The notes under the pieces were generated by a model. The model made no database searches. It worked only from the letters and a program-made list of their open reading frames with translations, and was not told where the DNA came from. The position numbers and the translations under genes were made by a program. A stretch of DNA of 64,000 nucleotides from Mesorhizobium sp. YC-39 (GTDB taxonomy: Bacteria > Pseudomonadota > Alphaproteobacteria > Rhizobiales > Rhizobiaceae), in contig NZ_JAOWPS010000005.1 of the NCBI RefSeq assembly GCF_025753795.1, forward strand, positions 310,001 through 374,000, written 5' to 3'. Shown piece after piece: positions 29,219 to 37,896 of the stretch. Positions within the stretch are counted from its first letter, which is position 1. Every line of letters starts with the position of its first letter.

Positions 29219-30229
29219 ATGGACGAACGGACAGCAGCTTTCGAGTTGACACGGATGGTCAATGGGTACCGGGTGTCGCAAGCGATTTGCGTCGCCGCGA
29301 CGCTCGGGATTGCCGACCACATTAAGGACGGCAAGCGTTCGGCTGCAGATTTGGCAAGCCTGACCGACACAAATCCGCGCGCGCTCTACCGATTGCTGCG
29401 GGCGCTTTCGGCGGTCGGCGTATTTCACGAGGCAGAGGACGGGCAGTTCTCGCTGACGCCGCTTGGCGGCGCCTTGCGCTCCGATGCCGAGTATTCGGCC
29501 GCGCCCTGGGCGGCCTTTGTCGGCAGGCCCTACTACCGGGAGGCGTGGAGCGAGCTGCTGTACAGCATCCAGACCGGCAAGAACGCTTTCCGTTACGCAC
29601 ATGGCAAAGGCGTTTGGGAGTACCGGGCCGAGCATCCCGAGGAGTCCGCCATCTTCGATCGTGCCATGGCAGCGAATTCGCGCGGCGTGGCGGCTTCCAT
29701 CCTGGCGGCGTATGATTTTTCGCCGTTTCCGGTCATCATGGATGTCGGCGGCGGCCAAGGGACGCTGCTTGCCGAAGTCCTTGCCGCGACCCCCGGCAGC
29801 CGCGGTATTCTTTTCGACCAGCCGCATGTGGTGGCGCCGGCCGCTTCGATGATGGCGGCGAAAGGCGTTGCCGATCGCTGCGAGATCGTCGGAGGTGATT
29901 TCTTCGCCGAGTTGCCTGCGGGGGCAGACGCGCTGCTGCTCAAATGGATACTGCATGATTGGGACGACGAGACCAACGTCGCCATCCTGAAAAACTGCCG
30001 CCAGGCGATCCGTGCAGGCGGCAAGTTGCTGGTGTTTGAGGCCGTGCTTGAGCCGGCAAATCAAGGGGCGAATGCCAAATTCTCCGACCTCAACATGCTG
30101 GTCGCGCCTGATGGCCAGGAACGGACGGCCGAAGAGTTCAAATCGCTGCTGGCAAAGGGCGGCTTCGAGGTGACCGACATCATCCAGGCGGGACCACGCA
30201 TCAGTGTCGTCGAGGCCAGGCCGGTTTGA
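29219..30229 (+). CDS. SAM-dependent O-methyltransferase (family 2, plant COMT/ASMT-like)
   Basis: A 336-residue methyltransferase. An N-terminal winged-helix dimerisation domain (residues 5-90: VSQAICVAATLGIADHI, PRALYRLLRALSAVGVF) precedes the Rossmann SAM domain with V-I-M-D-V-G-G-G-Q-G-T-L-L. The block LLKWILHDWDDETNVAIL carries the catalytic-type His of family-2 O-methyltransferases. Bacterial members methylate phenolic or polyketide hydroxyls; no biosynthetic genes lie nearby, so the substrate is open. It starts 40 nt after dnaE, and co-transcription with it is possible. Confidence 0.88.
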   Translation: MDERTAAFELTRMVNGYRVSQAICVAATLGIADHIKDGKRSAADLASLTDTNPRALYRLLRALSAVGVFHEAEDGQFSLTPLGGALRSDAEYSAAPWAAFVGRPYYREAWSELLYSIQTGKNAFRYAHGKGVWEYRAEHPEESAIFDRAMAANSRGVAASILAAYDFSPFPVIMDVGGGQGTLLAEVLAATPGSRGILFDQPHVVAPAASMMAAKGVADRCEIVGGDFFAELPAGADALLLKWILHDWDDETNVAILKNCRQAIRAGGKLLVFEAVLEPANQGANAKFSDLNMLVAPDGQERTAEEFKSLLAKGGFEVTDIIQAGPRISVVEARPV

Positions 30230-30332
30230 TCGCTGGGCAGACATCTTTTGCCGGGACTGACGGTGCATCTTGGCCTAGACGGGTCTGCTCGGCCACTGGA
30301 CGGCTGTCGCGGCGAACGCTATCGCAGTCGTC

Positions 30333-31136
30333 ATGAAGGTAGCTGACAAGGACGGAGCGCAGGATCTCTCAGCCTTGGCGCGGCTGCGCGGCATGTTGCG
30401 CAAGCTCTATCACGGGCGCACGCCTGCGGCTTTCCGGTTTCAGCTTGTGGCCATCATCATCGACCTCGCCATCATCGGCTTCTTCATCGCCACACCGGTC
30501 ATTCAGCAGTCGTCCTCTTTCCTTTGGCTCGATTACACGGTGGCGGCGCTTGTTGCCGCCGACATGGCCGCCCGGTTGCTTGCCTCCAACGACATGCTGC
30601 GCCTGATCAAGCAGCCGGCGTCGTGGATCGATGTCTTCATCCTGCTGACGCTGCTGATGCCTACGGCACTGGCCAATCTGGGTTTCCTGCGCATCCTCAG
30701 ATTGTGGTCGCTGTCGCGCAGCGGTGCGCTATGGCGGCATTTGGAGATGCGTGGCCTCAGACGATGGCGTGAGGCCAGCCATGCAGTCATCAATCTCCTG
30801 ACCTTCCTGTTTGTCATTACCGGCTTCGTCTACACCTTCTTCTTCCGCACCCAGGCTGGTCTCGAGGGCTATATCGACGCGCTGTATTTTACCGTCGCCA
30901 CGGTGACTACGACCGGCTTCGGCGACATCGTCCTGCCGGGAATATCAGGCAAGCTCACCGCGATCGCCACCATGATCATCGGCATATCGCTGTTCGTCAG
31001 GCTGGCGCAGGCACTCTTCCGCCCCGCCAAGGTCTTTTTTCCTTGTCCGCAATGCGGCCTGCAGCGACATGAGCCCGACGCGGTCCACTGCAAGGCGTGC
31101 GGGCATCTTCTCAAGATCCCTGACGACGGCGATTGA
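30333..31136 (+). CDS. voltage-gated K+ channel-like protein with C-terminal zinc ribbon
   Basis: A 267-residue membrane protein with a six-helix voltage-gated channel layout. S1-S3 span about 35-115. An Arg-rich S4-like segment follows (L-R-I-L-R-L-W-S-L-S-R, residues 119-129). S5 is about 151-171. The pore filter is T-T-T-G-F-G-D (192-198), and S6 is about 205-228. After S6 comes a four-Cys zinc ribbon C238-P-Q-C ... C253-K-A-C256, an unusual cytosolic appendage that might bind metal or a partner. The canonical GFGD filter supports K+ conduction. The start is uncertain within a few codons. It is not obviously linked to neighbours. Confidence 0.85.
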   Translation: MKVADKDGAQDLSALARLRGMLRKLYHGRTPAAFRFQLVAIIIDLAIIGFFIATPVIQQSSSFLWLDYTVAALVAADMAARLLASNDMLRLIKQPASWIDVFILLTLLMPTALANLGFLRILRLWSLSRSGALWRHLEMRGLRRWREASHAVINLLTFLFVITGFVYTFFFRTQAGLEGYIDALYFTVATVTTTGFGDIVLPGISGKLTAIATMIIGISLFVRLAQALFRPAKVFFPCPQCGLQRHEPDAVHCKACGHLLKIPDDGD

Positions 31137-31147
31137 GTCCTTAGAAA

Positions 31148-32029
31148 TTATGATGCTGCGATCTCCGCCGGCTTCGTCGCTTTGCGTTGCAGATTGAGCA
31201 GATTGCCCATCAGGATCAGCAAGGCGCCACCGGCGGTGAAGACGTCGATCTGCTCGTGATAGAGCAGCCAGCCGATCAGCGCCGACAGTGGCACGCGCAG
31301 GAAATCCATCGGCGAGATGACCGTGGCGTCGGCATAGCCAAGCGCCCGGGCCATGCAAAAGTGCGACGACATGCCGGTGAAAGCGATCAGCAGTATCCAC
31401 GGCCACAGCTCGAGTGGCGGGTTGCGCCATTCGTAGAGCGCTGGAACGAGGCCGAGAATCGACTGGATGACCAGCATCCAGAAGATGATGCGCACGACGC
31501 TGTCCGTCCGCGTCAGCGATTTGACCATGACCACCGAGGTGCCGAAGCAGACCGCGGCGCCCAGCACGACAACATATCCCGGGTTAACGGCGCCGATGCC
31601 TGGACGCACGATGATCACCACGCCGATCAGCCCGAGCACGATCGCCGCAAGTCTCGGCCTGGAGAGCCTTTCGCCGAGGAAGCCAACGGCCAGAATGGCC
31701 GTCCAGATGGGTGTCGTGAATTCAATCGAGATCAGCACGCCCAACGGAATCAGCGTCAGGGCGTAAAGCCATGCTGCCTGGCCTGTGTAGTGGATGACGT
31801 TGCGGGCGATGTGGGCGATGGGGCGCTCCGTGCGCATCGCTGCAAAACCACCTGATATCATCACCAGTGGCAGCAGGATGAGAAGGCCGATCACCGAACG
31901 CAGTTCCAGCACCTGGAAGACGTTGAGCTCGGCCGTCGTGGCACGGCCGGCGACCGACATCGCCAGAAAGGAGGCGACCGACAGCGCCATCCAGAACGCA
32001 GCCTTGGGGATCGAGGGTGAGGGTGCCAT
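31148..32029 (-). CDS. EamA/DMT family transporter
   Basis: A 293-residue membrane protein with ten predicted helices in two EamA repeats. SIEFTTPIWTAILAVGFLGE closes the first repeat and DFLRVPLSALIGWLLYHEQ the second, both typical of drug/metabolite transporters of the RhaT/EamA group. The substrate is unknown. The ATG at 32029 (MAPSPSIPKAAFWMALSV) is preferred because the first helix begins there; an in-frame upstream start would add 17 polar residues. It converges on the K+ channel gene with 11 nt between the stops. Confidence 0.87.
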   Translation of the reverse strand: MAPSPSIPKAAFWMALSVASFLAMSVAGRATTAELNVFQVLELRSVIGLLILLPLVMISGGFAAMRTERPIAHIARNVIHYTGQAAWLYALTLIPLGVLISIEFTTPIWTAILAVGFLGERLSRPRLAAIVLGLIGVVIIVRPGIGAVNPGYVVVLGAAVCFGTSVVMVKSLTRTDSVVRIIFWMLVIQSILGLVPALYEWRNPPLELWPWILLIAFTGMSSHFCMARALGYADATVISPMDFLRVPLSALIGWLLYHEQIDVFTAGGALLILMGNLLNLQRKATKPAEIAAS

Positions 32030-32214
32030 GCGCGCTATGTCGCAAGCGGGGGCCTTCACTGCAACCGTTAGTCGTCGCATTCGACTGGACCAGAAGCGGC
32101 GCGTTGCAAAACGGTCATGTTGAAAGTGGAACCTGCCCCGGCGACAAGCGTTGATTCTGGATATTGCCTGATTTCCTTGGAAATTCTTTGTCTGTGATAG
32201 GGGGAGGGAAGGTT

Positions 32215-32724
32215 ATGATGAATTCATTCGCGCTATTTCTACTTGCCGGTTGCCTGACGGCAGCGGCGGGTGCAGCTCATGCCGACGACGCCGATTTTCT
32301 CCGCTCGTTCCAGGGGAGTTTCGCCGGCAAGGGCATCGTCAAGGTCACCACCGAGGCGCCGACGGTGAATGTTTCCTGCACGTTCAATTCCGACGCGACA
32401 TCGACCTCGCTGTCGCTGGACGGCAAGTGCCGCGGGCTTGTCGTGGTGACACGCGCCATCAGCGCCGATCTGAAGTCGAGCGGGGCGAAATACACCGGTG
32501 TCTATGTCGGGTCCCGCACCGGGCCGGCACAGCTCAACGGCAGCCGCTCGGGCAATGCCATCAATCTCGGCATAAGCTGGGCGAAGGACGTCAACGGCGA
32601 TCGCAAGGCGCAGCTCACAGTCGAGAAGAACGGCGAGGACGGCATGCGGCTCACCGTTACCGACGTCGACCCGAAAACTGGGAAGAGCGTGGTAACCAGC
32701 CGGATCGATCTGCGACGCACCTGA
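32215..32724 (+). CDS. secreted conserved hypothetical protein
   Basis: A 169-residue exported protein. MMNSFALFLLAGCLTAAAGA and the following AHA-DD form a Sec signal peptide. The mature part is a beta-rich domain (FQGSFAGKGIVKV, VNVSCTFNSDATSTSLSLDG, SRTGPAQLNGSRSGNAINLG, MRLTVTDVDP). The pattern suggests a lipocalin-like or calycin-like small barrel with a Cys pair (VSCTF and GKCRG). I do not recognise a function. A strong GGGGGAGGGAAGG sits just before the ATG at 32215. It is divergent from the EamA gene and converges on dinB with a 9-nt gap. Confidence 0.78.
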   Translation: MMNSFALFLLAGCLTAAAGAAHADDADFLRSFQGSFAGKGIVKVTTEAPTVNVSCTFNSDATSTSLSLDGKCRGLVVVTRAISADLKSSGAKYTGVYVGSRTGPAQLNGSRSGNAINLGISWAKDVNGDRKAQLTVEKNGEDGMRLTVTDVDPKTGKSVVTSRIDLRRT

Positions 32725-32733
32725 GATGGCGCT

Positions 32734-34050
32734 TCAATCCTCGATCGGCTCGGGCGGATGGGCATTGCGGCCCTTGCCGAAGGTATAGCCTGTTTCCACG
32801 GCCTTCTTGCCGAACTTGTCGCGCAGTGCGTCGATGGCGCCTTCGGCCATGGCGCGCTTGCGCGACCGGACGTCGACCAGGTCGGGCGGATCGGCCTTGT
32901 CGTCGTCCGTGAGGTCGCTGACGCCGATGCCGAGCAGCCGGTATTTCGTCCCGTCCGCCTCCCGGCGCAACAAATCGAGGCCGGTCGAGAAAATCCGGTC
33001 TGCCAGCCGGGTCGGGTCGCCGAGCTGACGGTTGCGTGTGCGGATCTTGAAATCCTGCGTCTTCAGCTTCAGCACGACGGTGCGCCCGGCAATGCCGGAT
33101 TTCCTCAGCCGCGCTGCGACCTTTTCCGATAGCGCTCTCAGCACCGAAACCAGTTCATCCAGGGAAGCGATATCGGTGTCAAAAGTGGTTTCCGCCGATA
33201 CGCTTTTCGCATCCTGGTCAGGATGGACGCGGCGGTCGTCCTCGCCGCGCGAAAGCCGGTAGAGCCGGTCGCCCATCACGCCATAACGGCGCATCAGGTC
33301 GCCGCGTTCCATGCGCTGCAACTGGCCGATGGTGCGGATGCCATCCCGCTCGAGTGTGGCCTCGAAGGCCTTTCCCACGCCCCAGATCAGCGTCACCGGC
33401 TGCTCGGCCAGAAAGCCTGGCGCTTCGGCCTCGCCGATCACCGAGAAGCCGCGCGGCTTGCGAAAATCCGACGCTACCTTGGCCAGGAACTTGCAGTAGG
33501 AAAGGCCTGATGAGACCGTGATGCCGATTTCCTTCTCGACGCCGAGCGCAAAACGCGCCAGCACCACTGCAGGCGGCAGGCCATGCAGGCGCTCGGTGCC
33601 GGCAAGGTCCAGAAACGCCTCATCGATGGAGATCGGCTCGACCAGCGGCGTCAGCGCCTGCATCAGGGCGCGGACCTCGCGGCCGACGCGCGCATATTTC
33701 TCCATGTCCGGCGGCATGACCACCGCTTCCGGGCAGGCTTCGAGCGCCTTGAACATCGGCATGGCCGAGCGTACGCCGTGGATGCGGGCGATGTAGCAAG
33801 CGGTGGAGACGACGCCGCGCTTGCCGCCGCCGATGATCAACGGCCGATCCTTCAGCGCCGGGTTGTCGCGCTTTTCGATGGCTGCGTAAAACGCGTCACA
33901 GTCGATATGGGCAAGATGCAATCTGTAGAGCTCGGGATGGCGGGCAAGCCGCGGGCTGCCGCAGCGTTCGCAACGTCGCGCCTCGCCGCGCTGGAACGTC
34001 AGGCAGTCGCGGCAAAAACCGTGATCGGGATTGTTGACAGGAGCCGCCAT
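32734..34050 (-). CDS. dinB: DNA polymerase IV with N-terminal zinc-finger extension
   Basis: A 438-residue Y-family lesion-bypass polymerase. The palm has H-I-D50-C-D-A-F-Y and S-I-D-E-A-F-L-D-L with the catalytic carboxylates. Little-finger residues follow, with the usual [18 protein letters not shown] strand. Ahead of the palm is a Cys4 module C13-R-D-C16 ... C27-E-R-C30, an extension absent from E. coli DinB. The family-standard beta-clamp motif is not obvious at the C-terminus. The start is set at 34050 because a LexA box covers 34057-34071 and would overlap the other in-frame ATG at 34062. It should be SOS-induced. Divergent from a GNAT gene. Confidence 0.92.
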   Translation of the reverse strand: MAAPVNNPDHGFCRDCLTFQRGEARRCERCGSPRLARHPELYRLHLAHIDCDAFYAAIEKRDNPALKDRPLIIGGGKRGVVSTACYIARIHGVRSAMPMFKALEACPEAVVMPPDMEKYARVGREVRALMQALTPLVEPISIDEAFLDLAGTERLHGLPPAVVLARFALGVEKEIGITVSSGLSYCKFLAKVASDFRKPRGFSVIGEAEAPGFLAEQPVTLIWGVGKAFEATLERDGIRTIGQLQRMERGDLMRRYGVMGDRLYRLSRGEDDRRVHPDQDAKSVSAETTFDTDIASLDELVSVLRALSEKVAARLRKSGIAGRTVVLKLKTQDFKIRTRNRQLGDPTRLADRIFSTGLDLLRREADGTKYRLLGIGVSDLTDDDKADPPDLVDVRSRKRAMAEGAIDALRDKFGKKAVETGYTFGKGRNAHPPEPIED

Positions 34051-34056
34051 CGCTGC

Positions 34057-34071
34057 GAACATAAAGAGAAC
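34057..34071. promoter_or_regulatory. LexA (SOS) box of dinB
   Basis: GAAC-ATAAAGA-GAAC, read on the minus strand as GTTC-N7-GTTC, is a perfect match to the alphaproteobacterial LexA operator. It lies 7 nt upstream of the proposed dinB ATG and 60 nt upstream of the divergent GNAT gene. It overlaps the alternative dinB ATG at 34062, which argues for the start at 34050. Confidence 0.85.
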
Positions 34072-34130
34072 AAATGCAATGGTACGTCAGGACGGAGGCC
34101 GCGACAAGGCGGCTCGCCGGGAGAGAGTTC

Positions 34131-34706
34131 ATGAACACGACCATAGCGCCCTTGGCGCCCGAGCTTTGGGCGGATTTCGAAGATCTTTTCGGCAAGCAAG
34201 GCGCTTGCTATGGCTGCTGGTGCACGCATTTCCGGCTGGCGCCGGCGGTGCGCCGCGCGAGCGACAAGGAGCGCAACAAGGACCACATCAAGGCCCGGAT
34301 CGAGGCCGGACCGCCGCCTGGCCTGCTGGCGTTCGAGGACGGCAAGGCGGTCGGCTGGATGCAGATCGGCCCGCGCGCCGACGTGCCGGAGTGGAACAAC
34401 AAGGGCAGGGGTTCCGCGCCTGTCGATCCGGCCGACGCTTTCGATCCGGGCGTGTGGGCGATCTCCTGTTTCTTCATCCGGGTCAAGGCGCGGGGCAGGG
34501 GCGTGTCGCACCGGCTGGTCGCGGGCGGTATAGAGTTCGCCCGCCAGAATGGCGCGCGGTTGATCGAGGCCTGCCCGATGGACCTGTCGAAAGACTCGCG
34601 CTCGATCGGGCTGTTCGTCGGCTCATCGCGAGTCTTCGAGAAGGCGGGCTTCGAACGGCTTGTGGAACGCAAAGCGGGCCGGCCGCTAATGCGGCTGGTG
34701 CTTTAG
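34131..34706 (+). CDS. GNAT family N-acetyltransferase
   Basis: A 191-residue GNAT-fold protein. The segment GACYGCWCTHFRL near residue 24 marks a widespread subgroup of uncharacterised acetyltransferases. ISCFFIRVKARGRGVSHRLV carries the pyrophosphate-binding R-x-R-G-x-G/S-type loop of acetyl-CoA binding. GARLIEACPMD and VFEKAGFERL complete the fold. The substrate is unknown. The ATG at 34131 is preceded by GGGAGAGAG; an upstream in-frame ATG at 34074 lies almost on the LexA box. It could share SOS control with the divergent dinB, but this is only inference. Confidence 0.87.
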   Translation: MNTTIAPLAPELWADFEDLFGKQGACYGCWCTHFRLAPAVRRASDKERNKDHIKARIEAGPPPGLLAFEDGKAVGWMQIGPRADVPEWNNKGRGSAPVDPADAFDPGVWAISCFFIRVKARGRGVSHRLVAGGIEFARQNGARLIEACPMDLSKDSRSIGLFVGSSRVFEKAGFERLVERKAGRPLMRLVL

Positions 34707-34808
34707 CAACGATATGCTCGTGTAGTGTCTTCGTCTTGCGGTTGTAATGCTCTTTCCCTACTTCAATCACCAAATGATTTCGCCTGTCCAGACCAACGGA
34801 GAACCGAC

Positions 34809-36317
34809 GTGAAGCGTGTATTGTCACTGGCTTTTGCTCTTGCCTTCGGCGCGCCTGCCTTCGCCCAGACCGTCGACAACCAGGGTGCCAGGCAGTTGTC
34901 CGAAGACCTGTCCCGTTACGTCGGCAAACAGGCGCTCGACAGAGGTGTGCTGAAGGTTTCGGCCGAAGGTGATGCTTACAAGATCGTATTTGATTTCAAG
35001 GCACTTGCCGCAACATTGCCGGATCAAAGGCTGTTGAAGTTCGACTTTGCACCCTATGCATTGATGGTGAAGCCGCGCAGCGATGGATCCTGGGATGTTT
35101 CGATGGATTTTTCGCAAAGCGCCTCTTTTGAGTTCAATGGATCTGAGGGACTGCAAAGCACGCAGTTCTCAATCAAGGATGGCAAAGGTTCCGGCGTCTA
35201 CGATCCCAATCTGGCAGCCTTCACCAGCGGCACAAGCTCGATGGCCGGTATGACGATGGCCTCGAAGGATGCCAAGCAGCACATGAACGTCAGCGCCGGT
35301 GCCGGCACTGCGACGATTGCGGCGACCAAGTCCGCAACTGGCGGCGTCGATTTCACAACGTCGCAGAAGGTGTCGAGCTTCGTCGAAACGATCAATTTCG
35401 ACGATCCCGAGAGCGGGCTGAAATTCCCGGTCACCGTCAAGTCACCGGAACTGTCGGTCGAGGCGAGCGGCAAAGGGGTGCGGACAAAGCCGTTGCTCGA
35501 TCTGCTGGCATTTGTCGTGGCCAATCAGGACGAGGTGATGCCGAAGGCAAACCAGGCGCAGCTCAAATCGCTTCTGCTCGCCGCTTTGCCGGTCTGGGAG
35601 CATGTCGAGGGAACCTACCGTTTCAAGGATTTCGTGGTGGCAAGCTCGGTCGGCAATTTCGGCGCGGCGGAGTTCAGCACTGCATTCGGTTCTGACGGCG
35701 TCGCTCAAAACGGCAAGATCATTTACGGCATCAAGGCGTCGGGGCTGACCGTGCCGCAGCAGCTTTTGCCAGGCTGGAGCGTGGCGCTGCTGCCCACCGA
35801 TATCGACCTGAACTTCGGCGGCGCCAACATTGATCTCGACAGTATGGCGAGGAAGGCGATCGAAGCCTTTGATCTTAATCAGGATCCGCCGCTGTCGGCT
35901 GATTTCGGCGACAAGCTCACTGCTGACTTCATGGCCAAGACACCCAAGATCGTCATTGGCCACAGCACCGTGAAGAACAGCAATATCGAGGTCGTGCTGG
36001 GAGGCGAGATGACTTTCCCGGGCGAGAAGCCGGACGCGAGCATGACCGTCGGTATCGCCGGCTACGACAAGATCGTGGAGGCCTTGCAGTATGCGGCGAA
36101 GACGGACCCGCAAGCCGCGCAGTATTTTCCGGTGGTGCTTGCGATCAAGGGATTCGGCAAGACGCTGCCGGACGGCCGTATCGAATGGGTGGTCAATGCC
36201 AAGCCCGATGGTTCGGTCCTCGTCAACGGCGCCATGCTGAAAGCGGCCGATCCCATCCAGGACGACAGCACCGATCAGGATGACAGCGGTGGAGCAGGGG
36301 CCAAGCTTAACCCCTAA
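34809..36317 (+). CDS. large exported hypothetical protein
   Basis: A 502-residue exported protein starting with GTG. The N-terminus MKRVLSLAFALAFGAPAFA is a Sec signal peptide cut before QTVDNQ. The mature protein is beta-rich throughout, with alternating short strands (YKIVFDFKALA, GSWDVSMDFSQSASFEFNG, NSNIEVVLGGEMTFPG) and an acidic Asp/Gly-rich tail. The layout recalls the alphaproteobacterial DUF2125 proteins, but I am not certain of that assignment. No membrane anchor besides the signal is visible, so it is probably periplasmic or outer-membrane associated. CGGAGAACC lies before the GTG. It converges on the HAD gene with a 4-nt overlap. Confidence 0.82.
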   Translation: MKRVLSLAFALAFGAPAFAQTVDNQGARQLSEDLSRYVGKQALDRGVLKVSAEGDAYKIVFDFKALAATLPDQRLLKFDFAPYALMVKPRSDGSWDVSMDFSQSASFEFNGSEGLQSTQFSIKDGKGSGVYDPNLAAFTSGTSSMAGMTMASKDAKQHMNVSAGAGTATIAATKSATGGVDFTTSQKVSSFVETINFDDPESGLKFPVTVKSPELSVEASGKGVRTKPLLDLLAFVVANQDEVMPKANQAQLKSLLLAALPVWEHVEGTYRFKDFVVASSVGNFGAAEFSTAFGSDGVAQNGKIIYGIKASGLTVPQQLLPGWSVALLPTDIDLNFGGANIDLDSMARKAIEAFDLNQDPPLSADFGDKLTADFMAKTPKIVIGHSTVKNSNIEVVLGGEMTFPGEKPDASMTVGIAGYDKIVEALQYAAKTDPQAAQYFPVVLAIKGFGKTLPDGRIEWVVNAKPDGSVLVNGAMLKAADPIQDDSTDQDDSGGAGAKLNP

Positions 36318-36967
36318 AGCCCGAGCGCGGCCGCGATCTTCGGCGCGGCTTCCCGCCAATCCTGCAAGACCACGATGCCATCCGGCACCGGCGGCAGGAA
36401 AGCGCGCAGCGAATTGTCGGCCATCAGATGGAAGAGATACGCGTCGGCGACCGAGTTCTGAACCGACACCAGATTGGACGGCTGATCGTCGACGAAAGCG
36501 ACCGGGCGGCCCCTGTTGCCGCGCAATTTGGCCACCGCCGGTCCCTTGGCCATTTCGGTGGTCAAAAGCGGGTAGGGCAATCCGAGCGCGTCGAGATGCG
36601 CACGGCGCACGGCACGGTGCTTGTGCGGCATGGCGGTCAGCAGGACGATCTCGGCGCTGTCGCTAAGCGCTGCAAGAGCATCCTCGGCACCGTCGGTGAT
36701 GCTTTGCCAATCGGCCTGCGCGTCGAAGAACTCACCCAGAAGTGTCGTCACCTCGGGCTGTTCGATCAGACGGCCGCTCGCCGTTTCGGCGATGTTGCCG
36801 GTGAGGCGGAAGGAAGCGAGCGTCAGGCCGAAGCCGCGCGATTTGAGAAAATGCGGAAAAGGCCGGATGAATTCGAGCACCACGTCGTCGACATCGAGCA
36901 CCAGCAGCGGCCGGTCATCGGCGGCGAGTTCCTCGATCTGCCGCGCAGTCTCGGGATCATCGCTCAT
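36314..36967 (-). CDS. HAD-superfamily hydrolase-like protein
   Basis: A 217-residue protein of the HAD fold. Motif I is L-V-L-D-V-D-D-V-V-L (DxD with the nucleophile Asp first), motif II the Thr in I-V-L-L-T-A-M-P, and motif IV the acidic pair in PVAFVDDQPSN. A helical cap insertion lies between about residues 45 and 110. It is likely a phosphatase of unknown substrate. Its ATG overlaps the stop of the DUF3572 gene by 4 nt (ATGA), indicating translational coupling in one operon. Confidence 0.82.
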   Translation of the reverse strand: MSDDPETARQIEELAADDRPLLVLDVDDVVLEFIRPFPHFLKSRGFGLTLASFRLTGNIAETASGRLIEQPEVTTLLGEFFDAQADWQSITDGAEDALAALSDSAEIVLLTAMPHKHRAVRRAHLDALGLPYPLLTTEMAKGPAVAKLRGNRGRPVAFVDDQPSNLVSVQNSVADAYLFHLMADNSLRAFLPPVPDGIVVLQDWREAAPKIAAALGL

Positions 36968-37263
36968 ATGGAACGCTCGTGATTGTCGTCGCCCAGCGGC
37001 AATGCCCGCAGCGCCTTGCCGACAGCAGCTGGCGGCGTGCCGGTTTCTTCCGCAAACCGCATCAGCGTCGGCTCGTGGGCAAGGATGAACTGCAGCACGC
37101 CGGCCAGGAATCCCGGCTCGCCGGCCGCCCGGCGGATCGAATGCGCCTCGATACCGGTGATTGCCAGGAAGCGGGGCAGAAGCTCCGGGTCCGCGGCGAC
37201 GAAGCCCAATGCCTTCACGGCAATGGTTTCGGCCTCCTCACGCATTGACGCTGCGTTTGCCAT
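36964..37263 (-). CDS. DUF3572 family protein
   Basis: A 99-residue helical protein matching the alphaproteobacterial DUF3572 family. Seen: EEAETIAVKALGFVAADPEL, PRFLAITGIEAHSIRRAAGE and FLAGVLQFILAHEPTLMRFA. No function is known. The ATG at 37263 (MANAASMREEAETIA) fits the family length; the open frame extends far upstream but only as read-through opposite divK and pleD. It is divergent from divK, with a 228-bp spacer, and is translationally coupled to the HAD gene. I recall this gene next to divK in other Rhizobiales. Confidence 0.85.
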   Translation of the reverse strand: MANAASMREEAETIAVKALGFVAADPELLPRFLAITGIEAHSIRRAAGEPGFLAGVLQFILAHEPTLMRFAEETGTPPAAVGKALRALPLGDDNHERSI

Positions 37264-37491
37264 CGCTACTTTCTCTAGGATGGAATGAGTCTCTTTTCGC
37301 AGTAATCGCAAGTGCCGCCCGCGGCAAGCTCTTCGATGGGGCGTTCGAAGCGGAATCCGAACGGCTTTTGTGGTTGCCGGTTTGCGTTTCGTCAATCTTA
37401 TTGCCGTATTGTGAAGCAGGGTTTGGTGCGTTCCGGCAAGGGCGCATGACGGCAGCCTTCGAGCGGAAGGCCGAGCCGGAACGGGAAATTG

Positions 37492-37863
37492 ATGCCAAAG
37501 AAGGTCATGATCGTCGAGGACAATGAGCTCAATATGAAGCTCTTTCGGGACCTCATCGAAGCGAGCGGATACGAAACGGTGCGCACGCGCAACGGTCTGG
37601 AAGCGCTCGACCTGGCGCGACAGCACCGGCCGGACCTGATCCTGATGGACATCCAACTGCCCGAAGTATCGGGGCTGGAAGTGACCAAATGGCTGAAGGA
37701 GGACGATGATCTCCATGTCATCCCGGTCATTGCCGTCACCGCATTCGCGATGAAGGGCGACGAGGAGCGCATCCGCCAGGGTGGCTGCGAGGCTTATATT
37801 TCCAAGCCGATCTCGGTGCCGCGTTTCATCGAAACCATCAAATCCTATTTGGGCGACGCCTGA
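37492..37863 (+). CDS. divK: single-domain response regulator DivK
   Basis: A 123-residue receiver-only protein. The acid pocket is E9-D10, the phospho-acceptor is D53 in D-L-I-L-M-D53-I-Q-L-P-E, and the conserved Lys is in YISKPIS. Starting at the ATG 37492 places the phospho-Asp at 53, exactly as in Caulobacter DivK, and a TTG 3 nt upstream is unlikely. In alphaproteobacteria DivK works with PleC/DivJ-type kinases and DivL to control CtrA activity and asymmetric division. It is followed after 33 nt by pleD, the classic gene pair. Confidence 0.95.
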   Translation: MPKKVMIVEDNELNMKLFRDLIEASGYETVRTRNGLEALDLARQHRPDLILMDIQLPEVSGLEVTKWLKEDDDLHVIPVIAVTAFAMKGDEERIRQGGCEAYISKPISVPRFIETIKSYLGDA

Positions 37864-37896
37864 TGCGCCCTTCCAGCCGAGCCGGAGCCTTATGAG

